DNA of 64,000 nucleotides from Yamagishiella unicocca (lineage: Eukaryota; Chlorophyta; Chlorophyceae; Chlamydomonadales; Volvocaceae), in the NCBI GenBank assembly GCA_003116995.1, contig BDSL01000165.1:1-64000 (forward strand). Reading direction: 5' to 3'. Below, one piece after another: positions 37,671 to 50,000 of the stretch. The notes beneath the pieces were generated by a model. It saw only the letters and a list, made by a program, of their open reading frames with translations, was not told the origin of the DNA and made no database searches. The first letter of the stretch is position 1; every line of letters starts with the position of its first letter. A program made the position numbers and the translations under genes.

Positions 37671-40600
37671 ATGCAGCCCGACATTGCATTTCTGATTCGT
37701 TCGTCCACAAACGAGTTCGCCACAGACGGTTGCAGTCAGATGAGCACTTCAATGCTCCCAAACGTTTTGCCATCTCTTGGCAGCAACGCGACTGGAACTC
37801 CCCCGCTGGTCGCTGGTCGTCCGTCCCTAGCACATACCCCTGCGTCACCTCCGGAGCGCCTTTACTCTTTCTCTCGTTTCTCTCGAAATAGTGGTGAGCA
37901 TGGGCTTAAATCGGGCGTTGAGTGCGGGCTGACTGGACTCCTGCATTCCTTGCGCTTGTGCGGAGTTGAACGATCAGGTAGAGCTTCCCACCGCGCACGT
38001 GTCCTTAATACAGGCGCAACCGGTATCGACACAAGCCAGCCAGCGGCCGGCCGTAACAACGTTCGACATTCGTATGAAGCCCCCGCGACATCCAATGTAG
38101 GCATTGATGTGCGCTCGCAGGGATTCCCGGGGATGGGGGAGGAGGGGTTCAAGTGCGGTGGCAACCGCTGGGGGGAGAGGAAGGGCAAAAGGGCATCCGT
38201 GAGGTCCTGGCCGCTATAGCTTTTGCCAAAATTTCACTCCGCGGCTATTCGGCAGGTCAAACAGGAGCGTCGTATCGCCCACAGCGCTCCTTACACCTCC
38301 ACTTGCACCGACCACCCACCCAACCACCTAACTCCCGCCTCCCAGGTCGGCACCTCCGCCGATCTCACCCTCGCGTCCCGAGGGCCCAGCATAACCCTGC
38401 CGACCCCGGCCGTGGCCGTCGGCCAGGCGCCAAGAGGGAGACCCATTGGGCCTCCGGCACCGCAGAATCCTCCCTGGACTGGCTCCCTGACACGGCAGCA
38501 CCAACACGACCAGCAGCCGCTCCAGCAGCACCAGCAGCAGCACAGCCAATCGCAACATCAGCCGCCGCGCGGGCTGAACGCCCAGCAGCAGCAGCAGGTG
38601 CTGCTGAAGCAGGTGCTGCCGCTACCCTTCCGCGCCGGGGTGTCACTAGATGTGCTGACCGCACTGGGTGGCATCTCGGGAGAGTTGGCAAGCAGCGGCG
38701 GCGGCGGCAGCGGCCGCGACGACGACGTGGTGGTTTGGGAGTCGTTGACTCAGGACGATTCCTGGATCGCGGCCAACTTCCCCAACGGTCACCAGGTACC
38801 CAGCATCGGCGACGCCGCGGCGACCACAGCAGCCGTGGCCGCAGCCACGGCTGGCGACTACCCGGAAAGGGGGGGAGGCGGGGCCGCCAAACCCGGCACG
38901 CGCACGGGCGCTCAGGTGCTACTGCCGCCGCTGGTGGTGTGTTCCCCCAATGGGGGAGAGGATGGCGCCCGCCGACCGGCTGTATTTTTTGGCACGGGGG
39001 CACTCCCAGGCCTGCTCGTCGGCTCTTCACCGACCGGAACCGGCGGCGGCACCGGCGGGGTGTTCTCTGGAGTCATCGCGGCGCTGGGCGGGCCCATGTT
39101 CCTGCACGTGGCGCCAACCACTACCAGCCGAAAAAATATGAACGGGATGGTACCCACGGCGGCCGTTTGCCTTCCCAACGACTCGTCGTCGCTCTCGTTG
39201 GTCGGCGTCACCAGCGCCAACGCCTCCGTCAGCAGCTTCGGGAACCAAATGCCCAGCGGCATGGCGGCGGTTGCGCTGACATCGCACCGTACGACAGCTG
39301 GCGCCAACATGTCGGATCTGGAGGAGGCCGCTTTGGCGGATTTACGGCATCGGCAGGAGGCGGGGCCCTGGGTGGTCTGGTCGGGCGTGCCCGCGGCGGC
39401 GGCGACAGCGGCAGCAGGCGTGATGCACGGCATCGCGCAGAGGGGTGCCGGCGGCGGGGGAGGGGTGCCTTGCCGCGGGTCTGACGCCACCGCCAGCGAC
39501 TTCAGGAATGACTGGCAGCAGGACCCTACTTCCGTGTCCGTTGCCGACGTACGGCCATTTGACACAGCCGCGCAGCTGCCCCTGGAACTGACGACGGGCT
39601 CAACTCGGCCGCTTGAGGCGCAGACTCATGTAGGCAGCTTCTCGCCGCTGCGCGCCATAGAAGCGCTAGCGACGGCGCCGGCGTCAGGGCTCGGGACCGC
39701 AGGTGCCGCCGCCGCCGACACGTCGGCCGGTGCGGATGCATCGGCGGCGGCGGGGGCGCTGCCGCCAGGGCCGCTTTCCCAGGAGGCGGCGAGCCGCACC
39801 GCAACTGGAACCGGTAGCGACGGCGCTTTTCGGGGTCCGCGCGGCAGCCGCGAACGAGGCGGCAGTAGCGGCCAGGCCTTTGTAGGGGGCACAGGCACAG
39901 GCGCAAATGACCGGCCCTCTTTGGCCAGCACAGACGCGGCCGCCGCCAGCCAGGTCCCCACCTCCACCGCCGCCGGCACCCCAACGACCGGCTCCGGGGG
40001 CTCCCTGGAGCCCTCGGCTCGGGCCTCGTCACCACAACCCACCAGCAAGGCGGCCATCGCGCTGCATGCGCTCGTGAGCAAGGCCTGCGACATCCCCGCC
40101 GCGACCTCCCGGAGGATGATGGGCAGTCACAGCAATGCCAGCAGAAGCACCGGAGCCAGGGTCGGTAGCTTCGGAGCTAATTTCGGCGGCTGCGAAGCCG
40201 GGTCCGTGCCCGAAACGCCGCTCGCTCGCTGGCAGCGCGCGGCGCGCGCGGCCGGGCTGACGGCCAGCATCGCGAGGGGCTTCCGCACGCTCCGGAACCA
40301 GCATGACGAGAACCTGGTGCGGGAAGAGCAGCTGAAGGTGCGTGGCCGCGCGCCGCTGGAGTGCGTGTGCTGCCGTTGGCGGTGCGCGGTTCGTATGTTC
40401 GTATGGCGCGCCGATAGGGTGGCTGGTGTCACTGGGCCGTCCACACGCGCGCACCCGAGGCGTACCCACTCGTTGCCCTGTCCCCGATCTCCCCGGTCTG
40501 CCCTAACCGGCCGCCCGTGTTCCCTGAATGCGCCGCCGGCAGGTGGTTGGCGAGATCGGCGCGGGGTCCTTCGCGCGAGTGGACAAGTGCTTATACTCGC

Positions 40601-43600
40601 CCGCTGACGGCGCGAAGTCATTCCTGGTGCGCAGGGACAGGTGTCGGGGAAGGGCCGCAGAGCTGGACGGGCAGGGGTGCGAGGAGACTCTTGGACTGGG
40701 CGATGCGGGGGTTCTTTCATGGCAAGGACATAAAGCGTGAAACGTATCGGTACGTCGTGTGTCAGTGCAGTCGGACCTCATGCCTCTCCGCCACGTCTCT
40801 CCCGTCGCTTTTCCATCTTGCCTCGCACGAGTCTCCCGCTCTTTTCCCCGGGGCTGCGCGTCCTGCCTCGGCGGCTGCCTGGCTGTCAGGTGGCGGTGAA
40901 GCGGATCAAGCCGGAGATGCTGCTGTCCAATCGCGACCCGGAGGACGTGCAGCTGTTCATTCAGGAGGCGCAGCTGCTGCGGAAGCTAAACCACCCGTAA
41001 GCAACGCACGCGTTTCTCCACGCTCTGCGGAGGGCCTGGTCTGTGTGGGTGTCACCACAAACGTACAGTCGTACACCCGCTCTCCGCTCCGTCGGTCCGT
41101 TGTTGGTTTGTTGTATCCCTTGGGGCTCCTGGGGGTAGTTTTCTTACTGTTCATGGCCCATGTTCCTCATGACTGCCCAGCCCGCTGCTCGGCAATGCAC
41201 AACTGCGGGCGGGAAGAGTGGGCTGGTATATGCAACTGACTTGTAACCGCCGCTGTACCTTCAAGCCTGACTCCTGCCTCGGCCCTGCACGAAACATTCC
41301 AACTCCCCGCCGAGCCCTCCCTCCGGTAGCTCCTCCTCCTTCTCCCCCTCCCCTACTCCCTACATGTCGATTCACGGGTTTCCTCTCAACTTCTCCTCGT
41401 CCCCCCCCGGCAGCCACATCGTGCAGTACATCGGTCTCGGGGTGTTGTTGGAGCCGCATGACAATGCCGACGCCGACCCCATGAAAGCACTCAGCAGCCT
41501 CCCCCGCTCCGAAACCGAGAAGCGCCAGCGGCGGCGCAGCAGCCAGCAGCCCGAGCCTCCACCGCGGGCGTACGACAAGCGGCATGCCGCAGGGTTCAAG
41601 CACCGGATGCGCAGCAGCGAGGGCGAGGTGGCCTGGCCGGAGGAGGGACAGCAGCCGCCAGCGCCGCCGGTGCCGCTGCTGCGGGGGTTGTTCATCGTGG
41701 AGGAGTACCTGGGGGGAGGCACGCTCAAGGTGTGTGTCATACTGCCGTACAGGATGAAGGAAGGGGGAACGAGGCGGGCGCGGGGGGCATGAGACATGGG
41801 CGATGGGGGAGAATCCATGAGAATCCATGAGAGCCATGTCCGGAGAAGACCCGAATGGGGCAGTTTAAGGGGCGGATTCGGAGGGCCCTTTAGCCGCAAC
41901 GCGGCCGACGCTCGTGCGGTATAAGTGGGCGCTGCGTCATCATGGCATGACCGGGTCTTCACCATCGCTCCTCCCCTCCCCTTGCTCCCCCTTTGTTCCG
42001 GTTCCGCTGCTGCTCCCGGTTCCGCTGCTGTTTTTACTTCTTGTTGCAGGGCGCTGTGTACCAGCAGATGCTGCAGCCTCAGCAGCAGCTCTACACCAAC
42101 GTGACGGCGCTGCGGTGGATGGCTCAGGTGGCGGGCGCCCTGTCGTACATGCACACGTGTCGGCCTAAAGTGCTGCACCGCGACATCAAGCTGGACAACG
42201 TGCTGCTGCTTCCGGGGGAAGGTAGCGCGGCTGTGGATGTGGGGGACGCGGAACTTATTGGGCGATATGCGTGTACTCAGTGGCCAGGAACAAAGCAGCT
42301 TATTTTCTCCCTGATTACATTTTCGCGTGTATTCAGTGTCCGGAAACAAAGCGGTTTTTTTGCTTTCTGATTACAAAAAGAAACCCCAAATTAAACGGCT
42401 GCTAGCTTGGCTGTAAGGTGTGTGCCACGCGTCCTGCCTGCCTGGTATGGCGGCCCCCCCTCCGTCCGCCCTCCTTCAAAAACGAACCCGAACCCTTCCT
42501 CACCCAACCCCGCACGGCTTTCCTCACGAGTTTCCTCACAACCACCCGCCCTCGCAGAATCGGCGTTCCTGGACGGCTGCAGCGCCAAGCTGGGCGACCT
42601 AGGCCTCGCAGCCCTGCTAGCACACCATCGGCCCCCGAGGACGAGGTGGGTCGTGCTGGGATGGTAGGACAAGGGCCGGACGAACAGCTGAGCTGCTCGT
42701 GCGCATGCTGGCGATGCTCACGCCGTGTCACCTCTGCTGCGATGCCGTTGCCGTGCTGCCTTGGTGCCGATGCTGCAAGGTGTTGATGCTAGTGCTGGGA
42801 ATGATGCTGATGCTGATGTGGGTGTCCTGTGTCACGTGGCGACACCGTGTCGCGCGTATGCTCCTCGCGGCGGCACCTGCGTACAGTGTACGCCCTCCCA
42901 AGCATGTAGCTGGAAACGAAATACTAGAATCCACCTCAAAAGTACCGATATTAGTAGAAGTGACGCCTTTTTGCCTACCACATGCCGATTTACCTGTTTC
43001 CCTTCGCTTCCCTTCGCCCCTTCATATTTGCAGCGCCGACCCGCACGATATGGACCATATGGACATGGACATGGAGGCGAATGCCTTCGTAATGCGCAGG
43101 CAAAGCGAGTGAGTGGTTAGTTCGTTGGTCCTTTGTACGGCGGGCGCGTCCCCCTGCCCGCCACCTCATACACGTGCTGACGGGTTTTTGTCGTCACAGG
43201 GTGTCGCGTGTCGTGCGGGAACGCGTCACGGCGGCGGCGCAGGCTCCGCCGCACTTGCGAGAGGCCGATGACGCGGCTCGGCTGTCCAAGATGTTGGAGT
43301 CGCACAAGCGGGACCGACTGGGCACCTACATGTACATGGTGAGATTCCCGTCCGCCACGTGTGGTGCCTCATAGGAAAGCAGGAACTGCAGGAGCCCCAC
43401 CTTTTAAAACACCAACCATTTAATAAAATCATTTTTAATCCAAACTTGATCCACTTCCTCCCCCCGCCATGTGAACCTCTTCCTCCACGACACCCCAGGC
43501 TCCCGAGGTTTACCGGCGCCAAAAGTACGACGAAAAGGTACGACGCACCCAATAGAGTGCCACTCGCCAGTCATACAGGCGGCCGCTTTGCGGACCCCTT

Positions 43601-44201
43601 CTATGCCCGGAACGTGACATCTCGCCGCTCCTAGAAGCCCCTTAAAGCTTAGGCTCCTCTGCCTGCGCTTCTTCTTGTCTTCGCCTTCCTTCGCCCTTGC
43701 CGTTCGTTCCGCAGTGCGACTGCTTCTCCTTTGCGATGGTGCTTTACGAGGTGTTCCACCGCTACATCATAGCCTGCTCGCTGGAGAACACGGCGCAGAT
43801 GGAGAAGTACGCCAGACAGGTGCGTGGGTGAAGCCACGGGAATCATCCCAACGTCGAGCCAGGCCCACAGGCACGGTAACAATATCCGTCCGTCGATACC
43901 CGCACAAGAGGCTCTCCTAGGCTGTCGAGAGAGCTTACACATAAAGGTCGTTCCCCCGCATGCCTCCTGCCGACGACGCCGTGCCCAGGTTTCGCATGGC
44001 TTCCGCCCAGCGATACACGAGGACCTGCCAGGCCCGCTCCGCCGCGTCATCCGGCAGTGCTGGGCTCCGGACCCGGACGTGCGGCCCGACATGGAGGCGG
44101 TAGCCCAGGAGCTGTGGGCCATCGACGCAAAGGGCCTCGTGGCTGCGCTAGATAGGAAGCAGCAAGCTGGCGCCTCGGGGTGCTGTTGTGTTGTGTCGTA
44201 G
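37671..44201 (+). CDS. TKL/Raf-like serine/threonine protein kinase with long N-terminal extension and C-terminal CaaX box
   Basis: Predicted ATP-dependent protein kinase; substrate unknown. Exons: 37671-38198 (tentative), 38346-40337, 40543-40626, 40890-40996, 41414-41729, 42050-42221, 42558-42645, 43034-43108, 43200-43338, 43499-43537, 43715-43819, 43989-44201; phases agree throughout (about 1285 aa). Residues 1-840 are low-complexity (Q/H, A/G/S-rich) with no domain I know. The kinase domain starts at ~841: glycine loop GEIGAGSFARV, ATP-binding lysine in VAVKRIK (~872), catalytic loop HRDIKLDNVLL (~1052), DLG in place of DFG (~1080), MAPEVYRR (~1168) and a TKL-like end, CWAPDPDVRPDM. There are two insertions: ~70 residues before the hinge strand LFIVEEYLGGG, and ~60 extra residues between DLG and APE containing DMDHMDMDME. 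The protein ends GCCCVVS, a farnesylation-type CaaX motif preceded by two cysteines that could be palmitoylated, so membrane attachment is likely. The first exon and the start are uncertain; the kinase exons are firm. Confidence 0.88.
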
Positions 44202-44246
44202 AGGTGATGTTTTTAGCTGAGGAGAGTATGTGCCGTTGACAAATGC

Positions 44247-44251
44247 TGTAA
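44247..44251 (+). terminator. Probable poly(A) signal TGTAA of the kinase gene
   Basis: TGTAA lies 46 bases after the TAG stop. TGTAA is the usual polyadenylation signal in chlamydomonad and volvocine nuclear genes. It implies an unusually short 3' UTR, so a later site cannot be excluded. Confidence 0.5.
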
Positions 44252-44448
44252 GGCGCACGCATCGTAGGAGGGAGGGAATTGCGCCAGGCGGCCGGGTCGA
44301 TCGCAGTGGCCAGGAGCATCCCTTGTGTGCGGGTGCAGCGCGCACTGGGTGCCTTTCGCCGCTCGGCGCGGCGGCGGTGGGGTCTAAGAAGGCCCGCGTT
44401 TATGATGTTTCCTCAAGGTTGCGAGTACTTCACGGACCATTGGCACCG

Positions 44449-44450
<2 letters not shown>

Positions 44451-44483
<33 letters not shown>

Positions 44484-44517
44484 AGATGCTGCGCTGTGTG
44501 TGTGTGTGTGTGTGTGA
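44451..44517. repeat. Double GT microsatellite
   Basis: (GT)15 at 44451-44480, then the interruption TATAGATGCTGCGC, then an uninterrupted TG run at about 44495-44517. It lies downstream of the kinase gene. Alternating GT is a common polymorphic repeat and can adopt Z-DNA. Confidence 0.95.
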
Positions 44518-46562
44518 GCACGTGCCTTGGCTCCGCATCGAGGAGGCCGTATGAAACGTTTTGATCGAGGCGGCGTGGCAGTGTTGCAACGAGGTGCTGA
44601 GAGACGCGCCCTGCAGAGGTCAAGGTCGCTGACTATTTTTTCCCGAACACGACCGCTGCATGTAGGGGGGGAAGAGGGGAGCCATCGCGGCGGTGGCGGT
44701 GGCGGTCATTGCAATAAGCGTTTGGGCGCGAACCCTGGGTGTGAGAGGAGGTCTTCACACGCCTCAGAACAGTGATCAACGTGACGTACGCAACCGAAGG
44801 AGCGCAGGATGCCTTCGATTGGAGCGCCCGGAGGGCCATGGACCAGGGTGCAACCCCCCTTACTAACCCAGATCAGCGTCTTGTGGGCGCTGGTGATTGC
44901 TTGTCGCTCTATGGTTTTACGAATTATGAACAAGCGGCCTGGAAGTCCGTGCAGGGGTTCGTGCTGCGCGCGCTGATCGTGAGAACAGGTCCGCGCCATT
45001 TGCGCTGAGTTAATAAATTCATATGCGCGTCCGCACTTCAGCACGGGCTCCGTATCGGGGGGAGATCTAATCTGCTTTGTATATTGTCGTACCCGGAAGG
45101 TCTCTCGCCGTGCAATTGTGCGGCATGCCGTTGCGTACAACATTACTGCAGTTGGTTGCCGTTTCTGTTGCCAAGGCATTATGGTACACAGTCGTCCCGG
45201 CGGGTTGGTTGGTTTATGTGCGGCTGGTCGAAATGCCCCCTGTGACGATGGGCCCGGCAAGGTTGTTGCTTGCGGTGTTTGCTTGCATTGGGAGAACGTT
45301 TTCGAATTACACCGATAGTGTCCCGGACGGATGTGTATCATAGTTTTACGATCTCCGGGAAGGAACTTGCTGTACGGTTATTGGACGTATTCCTGCAGAG
45401 GCAGTGCGACGACACGACTAGTGGAACGCAGCAGTGTGGCTAGGCATGGCTGTTTTGTGTCCCTTCCTGGATTCGTCCGTGTGACAGGCATCAGGGCGGC
45501 TTTTTCCCCATTACACAGCAGAAAGGTGCCCACGCCCGTTAAGCGTGGCTGCCTCGTTGCAGCAAGCGCGCTAGTCGAAGGTTTGCATGGAGATTGGACA
45601 GTGCGAACATTGCGTCGTTGAGGGGTCTGGCCCCGGAGGACGTGGGGCCCATGCGGGCGATGCTGTCGTGTGTAGAGCCGACAACGGAGAATGGAAGTCA
45701 GTGAAATCCGCGCCTGGTGGATGCCATACCCCAAGTGCTACTTAATAGGCCGCATCCGGAGTCTCTTGAGGCGGGCCCACGCGGTCATGGCCGTACCCTA
45801 GGAGGACGGGCGCCGGGCGTTCTCCGCGCGTCTACCAGCAAGCAGGGCATACTAGCACATCAAAGACTGACTGAAAAGCGCGCTGACACGTGCGTCCTGT
45901 TTATGGTAAGCAAGCGTGAAGCGGCGCGCGAGCGGGCGCGAGCCTGGCGGTGGTGGGACAAGCAGACGGTGGTGGGACAAGCAGGCACTGGGGAATTTAG
46001 CCGATGGGGATCTGTTGCTGCTAGCTACCGAAATGCAGCTGCGCTCAATCAAGGTGGTCAAAACTTGCACGAAGCGGAATTCAAGTCCACGGCTCCAAGC
46101 CGGCCGGTCGACGATCGCTGTTTGTGTTCTAGTTGTTTTGGCTTCTAAAGGGCTCCGTGGGCCGCGTAGAATGGTTGATGTGCGGGATTGTCGATTACAC
46201 GTATCTGGTTGAAAAGCCCAGTCGTGCAGTGCATGCATTGCCCTCACACGCTCAAGGGTATCTCAGGCTCGCTCCAACTACCAGTTCGCAAATTTCGCAA
46301 ATCTACCGACAAGGCCCCTCAGGGCCTTTGCATCGCTGCATAGAGCTGTGGGCCTTGTGGGCAACCTTATTGTGTGCACACACGTCGGACTCGAGACCCG
46401 TGCGAACAGCGCACGGGCCAGTGCACGACAGCAGGACGAATGGGGCGAAACCTGATGGGACAGCGGCAGCATGTTAGAGCAGCAGCTGGGCAGCAATCAT
46501 GGCCTGAATTGGCATGTCGCCGTCGTTTGGTCGTCCGAAACCGTTCTTAATCCGTGGTGTTC

Positions 46563-46607
46563 GAGGAAGACCCGTGGATGCCCGAGAAAAACCGGTTAAA
46601 ACAGACG
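46563..46607 (+). repeat. Short dispersed repeat, copy 1
   Basis: AGGAAGACCCGTGGATG is an exact 17-base match to the sequence at 63284-63300. A diverged continuation follows in both copies (CGAGAAAAACCGGTT versus AGAGAAAACCGTTT, then ACAGACGT). No terminal repeats or target duplications are evident. Confidence 0.7.
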
Positions 46608-47096
46608 TGAATCCGTGGTGGGTATGGGTGGCTACTGTTGGCTACCCCTCCAGTCCTGGACAGGTGAAACGAGTCACCCTCTGCATGCTTGATTCGCCGC
46701 GCCCGTGTTCCTGGCTATGACAGCCAGTTTTGCTGCGAAAGAAAGAGACCAGCAGCAAACTGCTATTGCTGGATTGATAGTTCGAAAACGCGTGAAATAA
46801 TGTTATGTAGTGCACCCGAAGAACGCGTCCCTCCTGCAGCTGATTGTGTTTGTGCCGTAGTACGAGTTGTGACGCAAGGCGAACGATGTACCGGGGAACG
46901 GCTCCGTTCAATTCAACGCGAAGTGGCGTTGCCAAGGAATGGTAGCCAAAATAATAGAATGCATTATGCCCTTTGTCTTCGGTTGCGACCCTCTACGTCT
47001 TGGGCGGCTCAGTCTCAGGGCTGCCTATTACTGGAGGAGCACATTTTAACCGATCATATGGATTAATACGGGTATTTTCCAAACGTTCAGCAAACA

Positions 47097-50000
47097 ATGG
47101 CGATGCGTGCGCTGGTGGTGCTGGCCTGGCTGCTAGCTTGCGTGAGCCATTGTTACGCAACCATTACACAACACGATCCTGGCAATACGGAGTATCTTGT
47201 CGAACAAAGGCAAGTGCGAGTCACAATGGAAGCATGCCAGCCAAAACGGCCTCATATCCTATGAGATTTTTCGGCCCATTTTACACACAGGCGGATTTTG
47301 CGGGAAATATATACAGCAAGCGGCGGCGAACAATGGCTGAACGCAAACGCGACGGCTGATTGGGGCACCGGAAACAACAACAGCTTCTGTCTTTGGAAAG
47401 GTTTGTTTCCCTTGCAATAAAGCTTTAAAGCATTACGGTTTGTCGAACCTGGCATCTTCACTGTCGTAGGTGTGGTTTGTTGCATGCTTGACATCATGGC
47501 GCCCACGAACCTCTCATACTCGCTCCCGGGAATCAAGGTACGGGGTAGATGTTGTTGCCTTGGGGAACGTGCGTGTCAAGCAGCGCGTTGGCTGGGGAGG
47601 CGGCGAAAGGGCCAACTCCACCGTGCTCATAGAACAGGCATCTGGTGCAGGGGGACGGGTTTTGAAACGGTTTCAGAGCTGTTGTGCATGCTGCTACGCC
47701 CATCCGGCCCAAATGGTATATCCTGCCCGGGACACCATGGCGATGCGTTGTGAGGCGCTCATCATAGTGCCAAAAACTCACGTACACGGGTTTTTTCCCG
47801 AGGAAGTACGATAGTATGGATTAGAGGCACTGTTGCCCTTGCCAAGCACCCCAGATCTGGTATCTTTGGACCACTAGCTAGGGGCATGTCAACCAATGCT
47901 TCCGCTCTAGGCATTGCCGCACTGGCCCTGACGCCCAGTTTTCCCTCCTGCTCGTCGGCCTTCAAATTTTTAAAACACCAGACATCGCAAGCGTGTACGA
48001 CCGAAGGCGACATTCTTGGTGAGTGAGCTCCAACTGCCTCATCGTGGGGCAACGTGAAGGGTGCGCCACGTGGGGAGGGGGCTACTGATTTACGTCGCGG
48101 GTTCGCTGCGCTGCTCCTCTACCACGGGCGTGTGCATTACCATCGAACCCCCGTGCATTACCATCGACACCTCCTAGCTCTCTTCCGCTTGCTGTACCAT
48201 CGAACCCACGTCCGTATCCTACAGCTCCCCCAACCCCACATACACGTAGCCAACACCCGGATTCTCCCTATGCATGTACCTCCGCCTGCCTCCTCTTGCT
48301 TACGTGCCACCCGGACACGCGGACATAACCCTGCAGCGCTCGTCCTGGATGGCTTTGGACTGCATGGGACGCTACCGCCCAGCATAGCTGACCTGACCAG
48401 CCTACAGGTGTTGCAGCTGGCGGACAATCCCGGTGAGCTAGGAGCGGGTGTACCGCCCGTCGGAAGGGGTTGGCTGGGTTGCGGGGCGCGGGTTGCGGCG
48501 TGTTGTTACCAGTGGATGGGACGTTGAACCGCCTTCGTCCTCCTTCTAGAAGCCGCCTTCCTGCCGCTCTGAGATTCGACCCGCCCTCGCCCTCGCCCTG
48601 CCTACCTACGCACCGTCATAGACCTGCGCGGCAGCTTGCCTCCAGCGCTCCTGTCGCGCCGCTCCCTGCTAGAGGTAGGTGCGCAGCACTGCACGCCTGC
48701 AAGGCCAGCAGACCCACCTCAGGGCTCCGCCTCCTCTCCGCTCCGCTTCCTCGCCACCCTGCCTTATTGCCTCCCTGCGTCCTGCTGGTGCTGGTGCTGC
48801 TGGTGCCGTCCGTTGTTCAAGCCACGCCCTGATGGTGGTAGTGCTGCTTGTGGCCCTGTCGCTGCTTGGTGCTGCTTGTTGGTGGTGCTGCTATGGGTGG
48901 TAATGCTTGTAGCGGTGGTGCTGCTGCTCGTGTGGCGGTGCTTCTCGTGTGGCGGTGCTGCTCGCAGGTGGATGTGCGCGGCTCGTCCATGTCATGCAGC
49001 GTGGCACCCGGCCAGGTGGCGTGCGATCTACCCAGCGGCTTCGCGCCCTCGCGCGAATACGTGTCGTACACATCGGCAGACACGCCGATGTCATATGAAG
49101 GTACGCATTGCGGCACCCCGTCCTTGCCGTACAGGATGCCCGACACGGCGCCGCCCCCACGTGCTCGCGCCTTTGCCGCTCAGGGAACCGGCTTCACCCC
49201 GCGGCTCGCGTGTTACCGCCCCCAGCACGCGGTCCAGGGTCGGAGCCCGTTTCTTTATTTCTGCGCGTGATCCCTAAGGTGCCCGCGTCTGCATGCCTCT
49301 CGCAGTGCTCCAGCCGCCGGGGGCAACCGTGGTTTGCAGCTCATTCCTTCACCGGGGCGGCCCGAACGCCAGCACCAGCGTCACCTCGTCCGCCAGCGCC
49401 CGAATCGCGGCGCTGGTTGCCCTGCCGCCGTCTGGGAGCACGGTGCTGTTGTCGGCACCTAGCTACTGGCAGTACCAGTCGTGCGTCTGCATGCAGCTCT
49501 CGGGGAGCGGCATCGCGGCGGCACGGCCGCCGAAGCTGAGTCGCGCGCTCGACGGGGGCGTCCAGGCGTTGTGTACGGCGGCAGAGCCGGCGGCAGCAGC
49601 AGCAGGAGACGCTGACGGCGAAGTAGGTGTGCTTCGACGTGGCACCTCCTTTCGAAGCGGAGTTTCAAAGTGCCCGAATGCACGTTTTGGGGATCCGGCG
49701 CGCTGAGTTCTGCACCGCACTAGAGCGAGCTGTCTACTAATGCACCCCACGCCATTACACCATCCGGCCTCAAGCACATGACATTGCATGTCGCGACGCC
49801 ATGCGACGCGCTACAGTTGTTGTTCACTAAACCTCACCATCCGGGTCGGCTGAATGCCCTTCCGTTCCCTCCGGTTTACGCAACGCGCCGCACCACGCAA
49901 CCCCGTCTATGCTCCAGCTCTGCAGATTTAATGGCACGAATAGAGGACCAAGCATGTCCGCCCGCATCTATCCCTCGCGGCCCTGTGCCCTCAGGAGGAG

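Larger units (their letters stand above)
44202..47096. other. Intergenic region between kinase and cyclase genes
   Basis: About 2.9 kb. ORFs up to 211 codons occur on the minus strand (44706-45341), but none has a family resemblance, consistent splice signals or a coding look, so I call none. It contains the GT microsatellite and one copy of a short dispersed sequence (46563-46607) found again at 63283-63328. The cyclase promoter should lie at its right end. Confidence 0.6.

Noticed and set aside
38153..39484. 443-codon alternative forward ORF over the kinase N-terminal exon
   Set aside because: It is a shadow frame, rich in Arg/Gly from GC-rich codons; the frame at 38346-40337 joins in phase to the kinase domain.
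44706..45341. 211-codon minus-strand ORF between kinase and cyclase
   Set aside because: No family resemblance, its composition matches the flanking non-coding DNA, and no matching splice or poly(A) signals were found.
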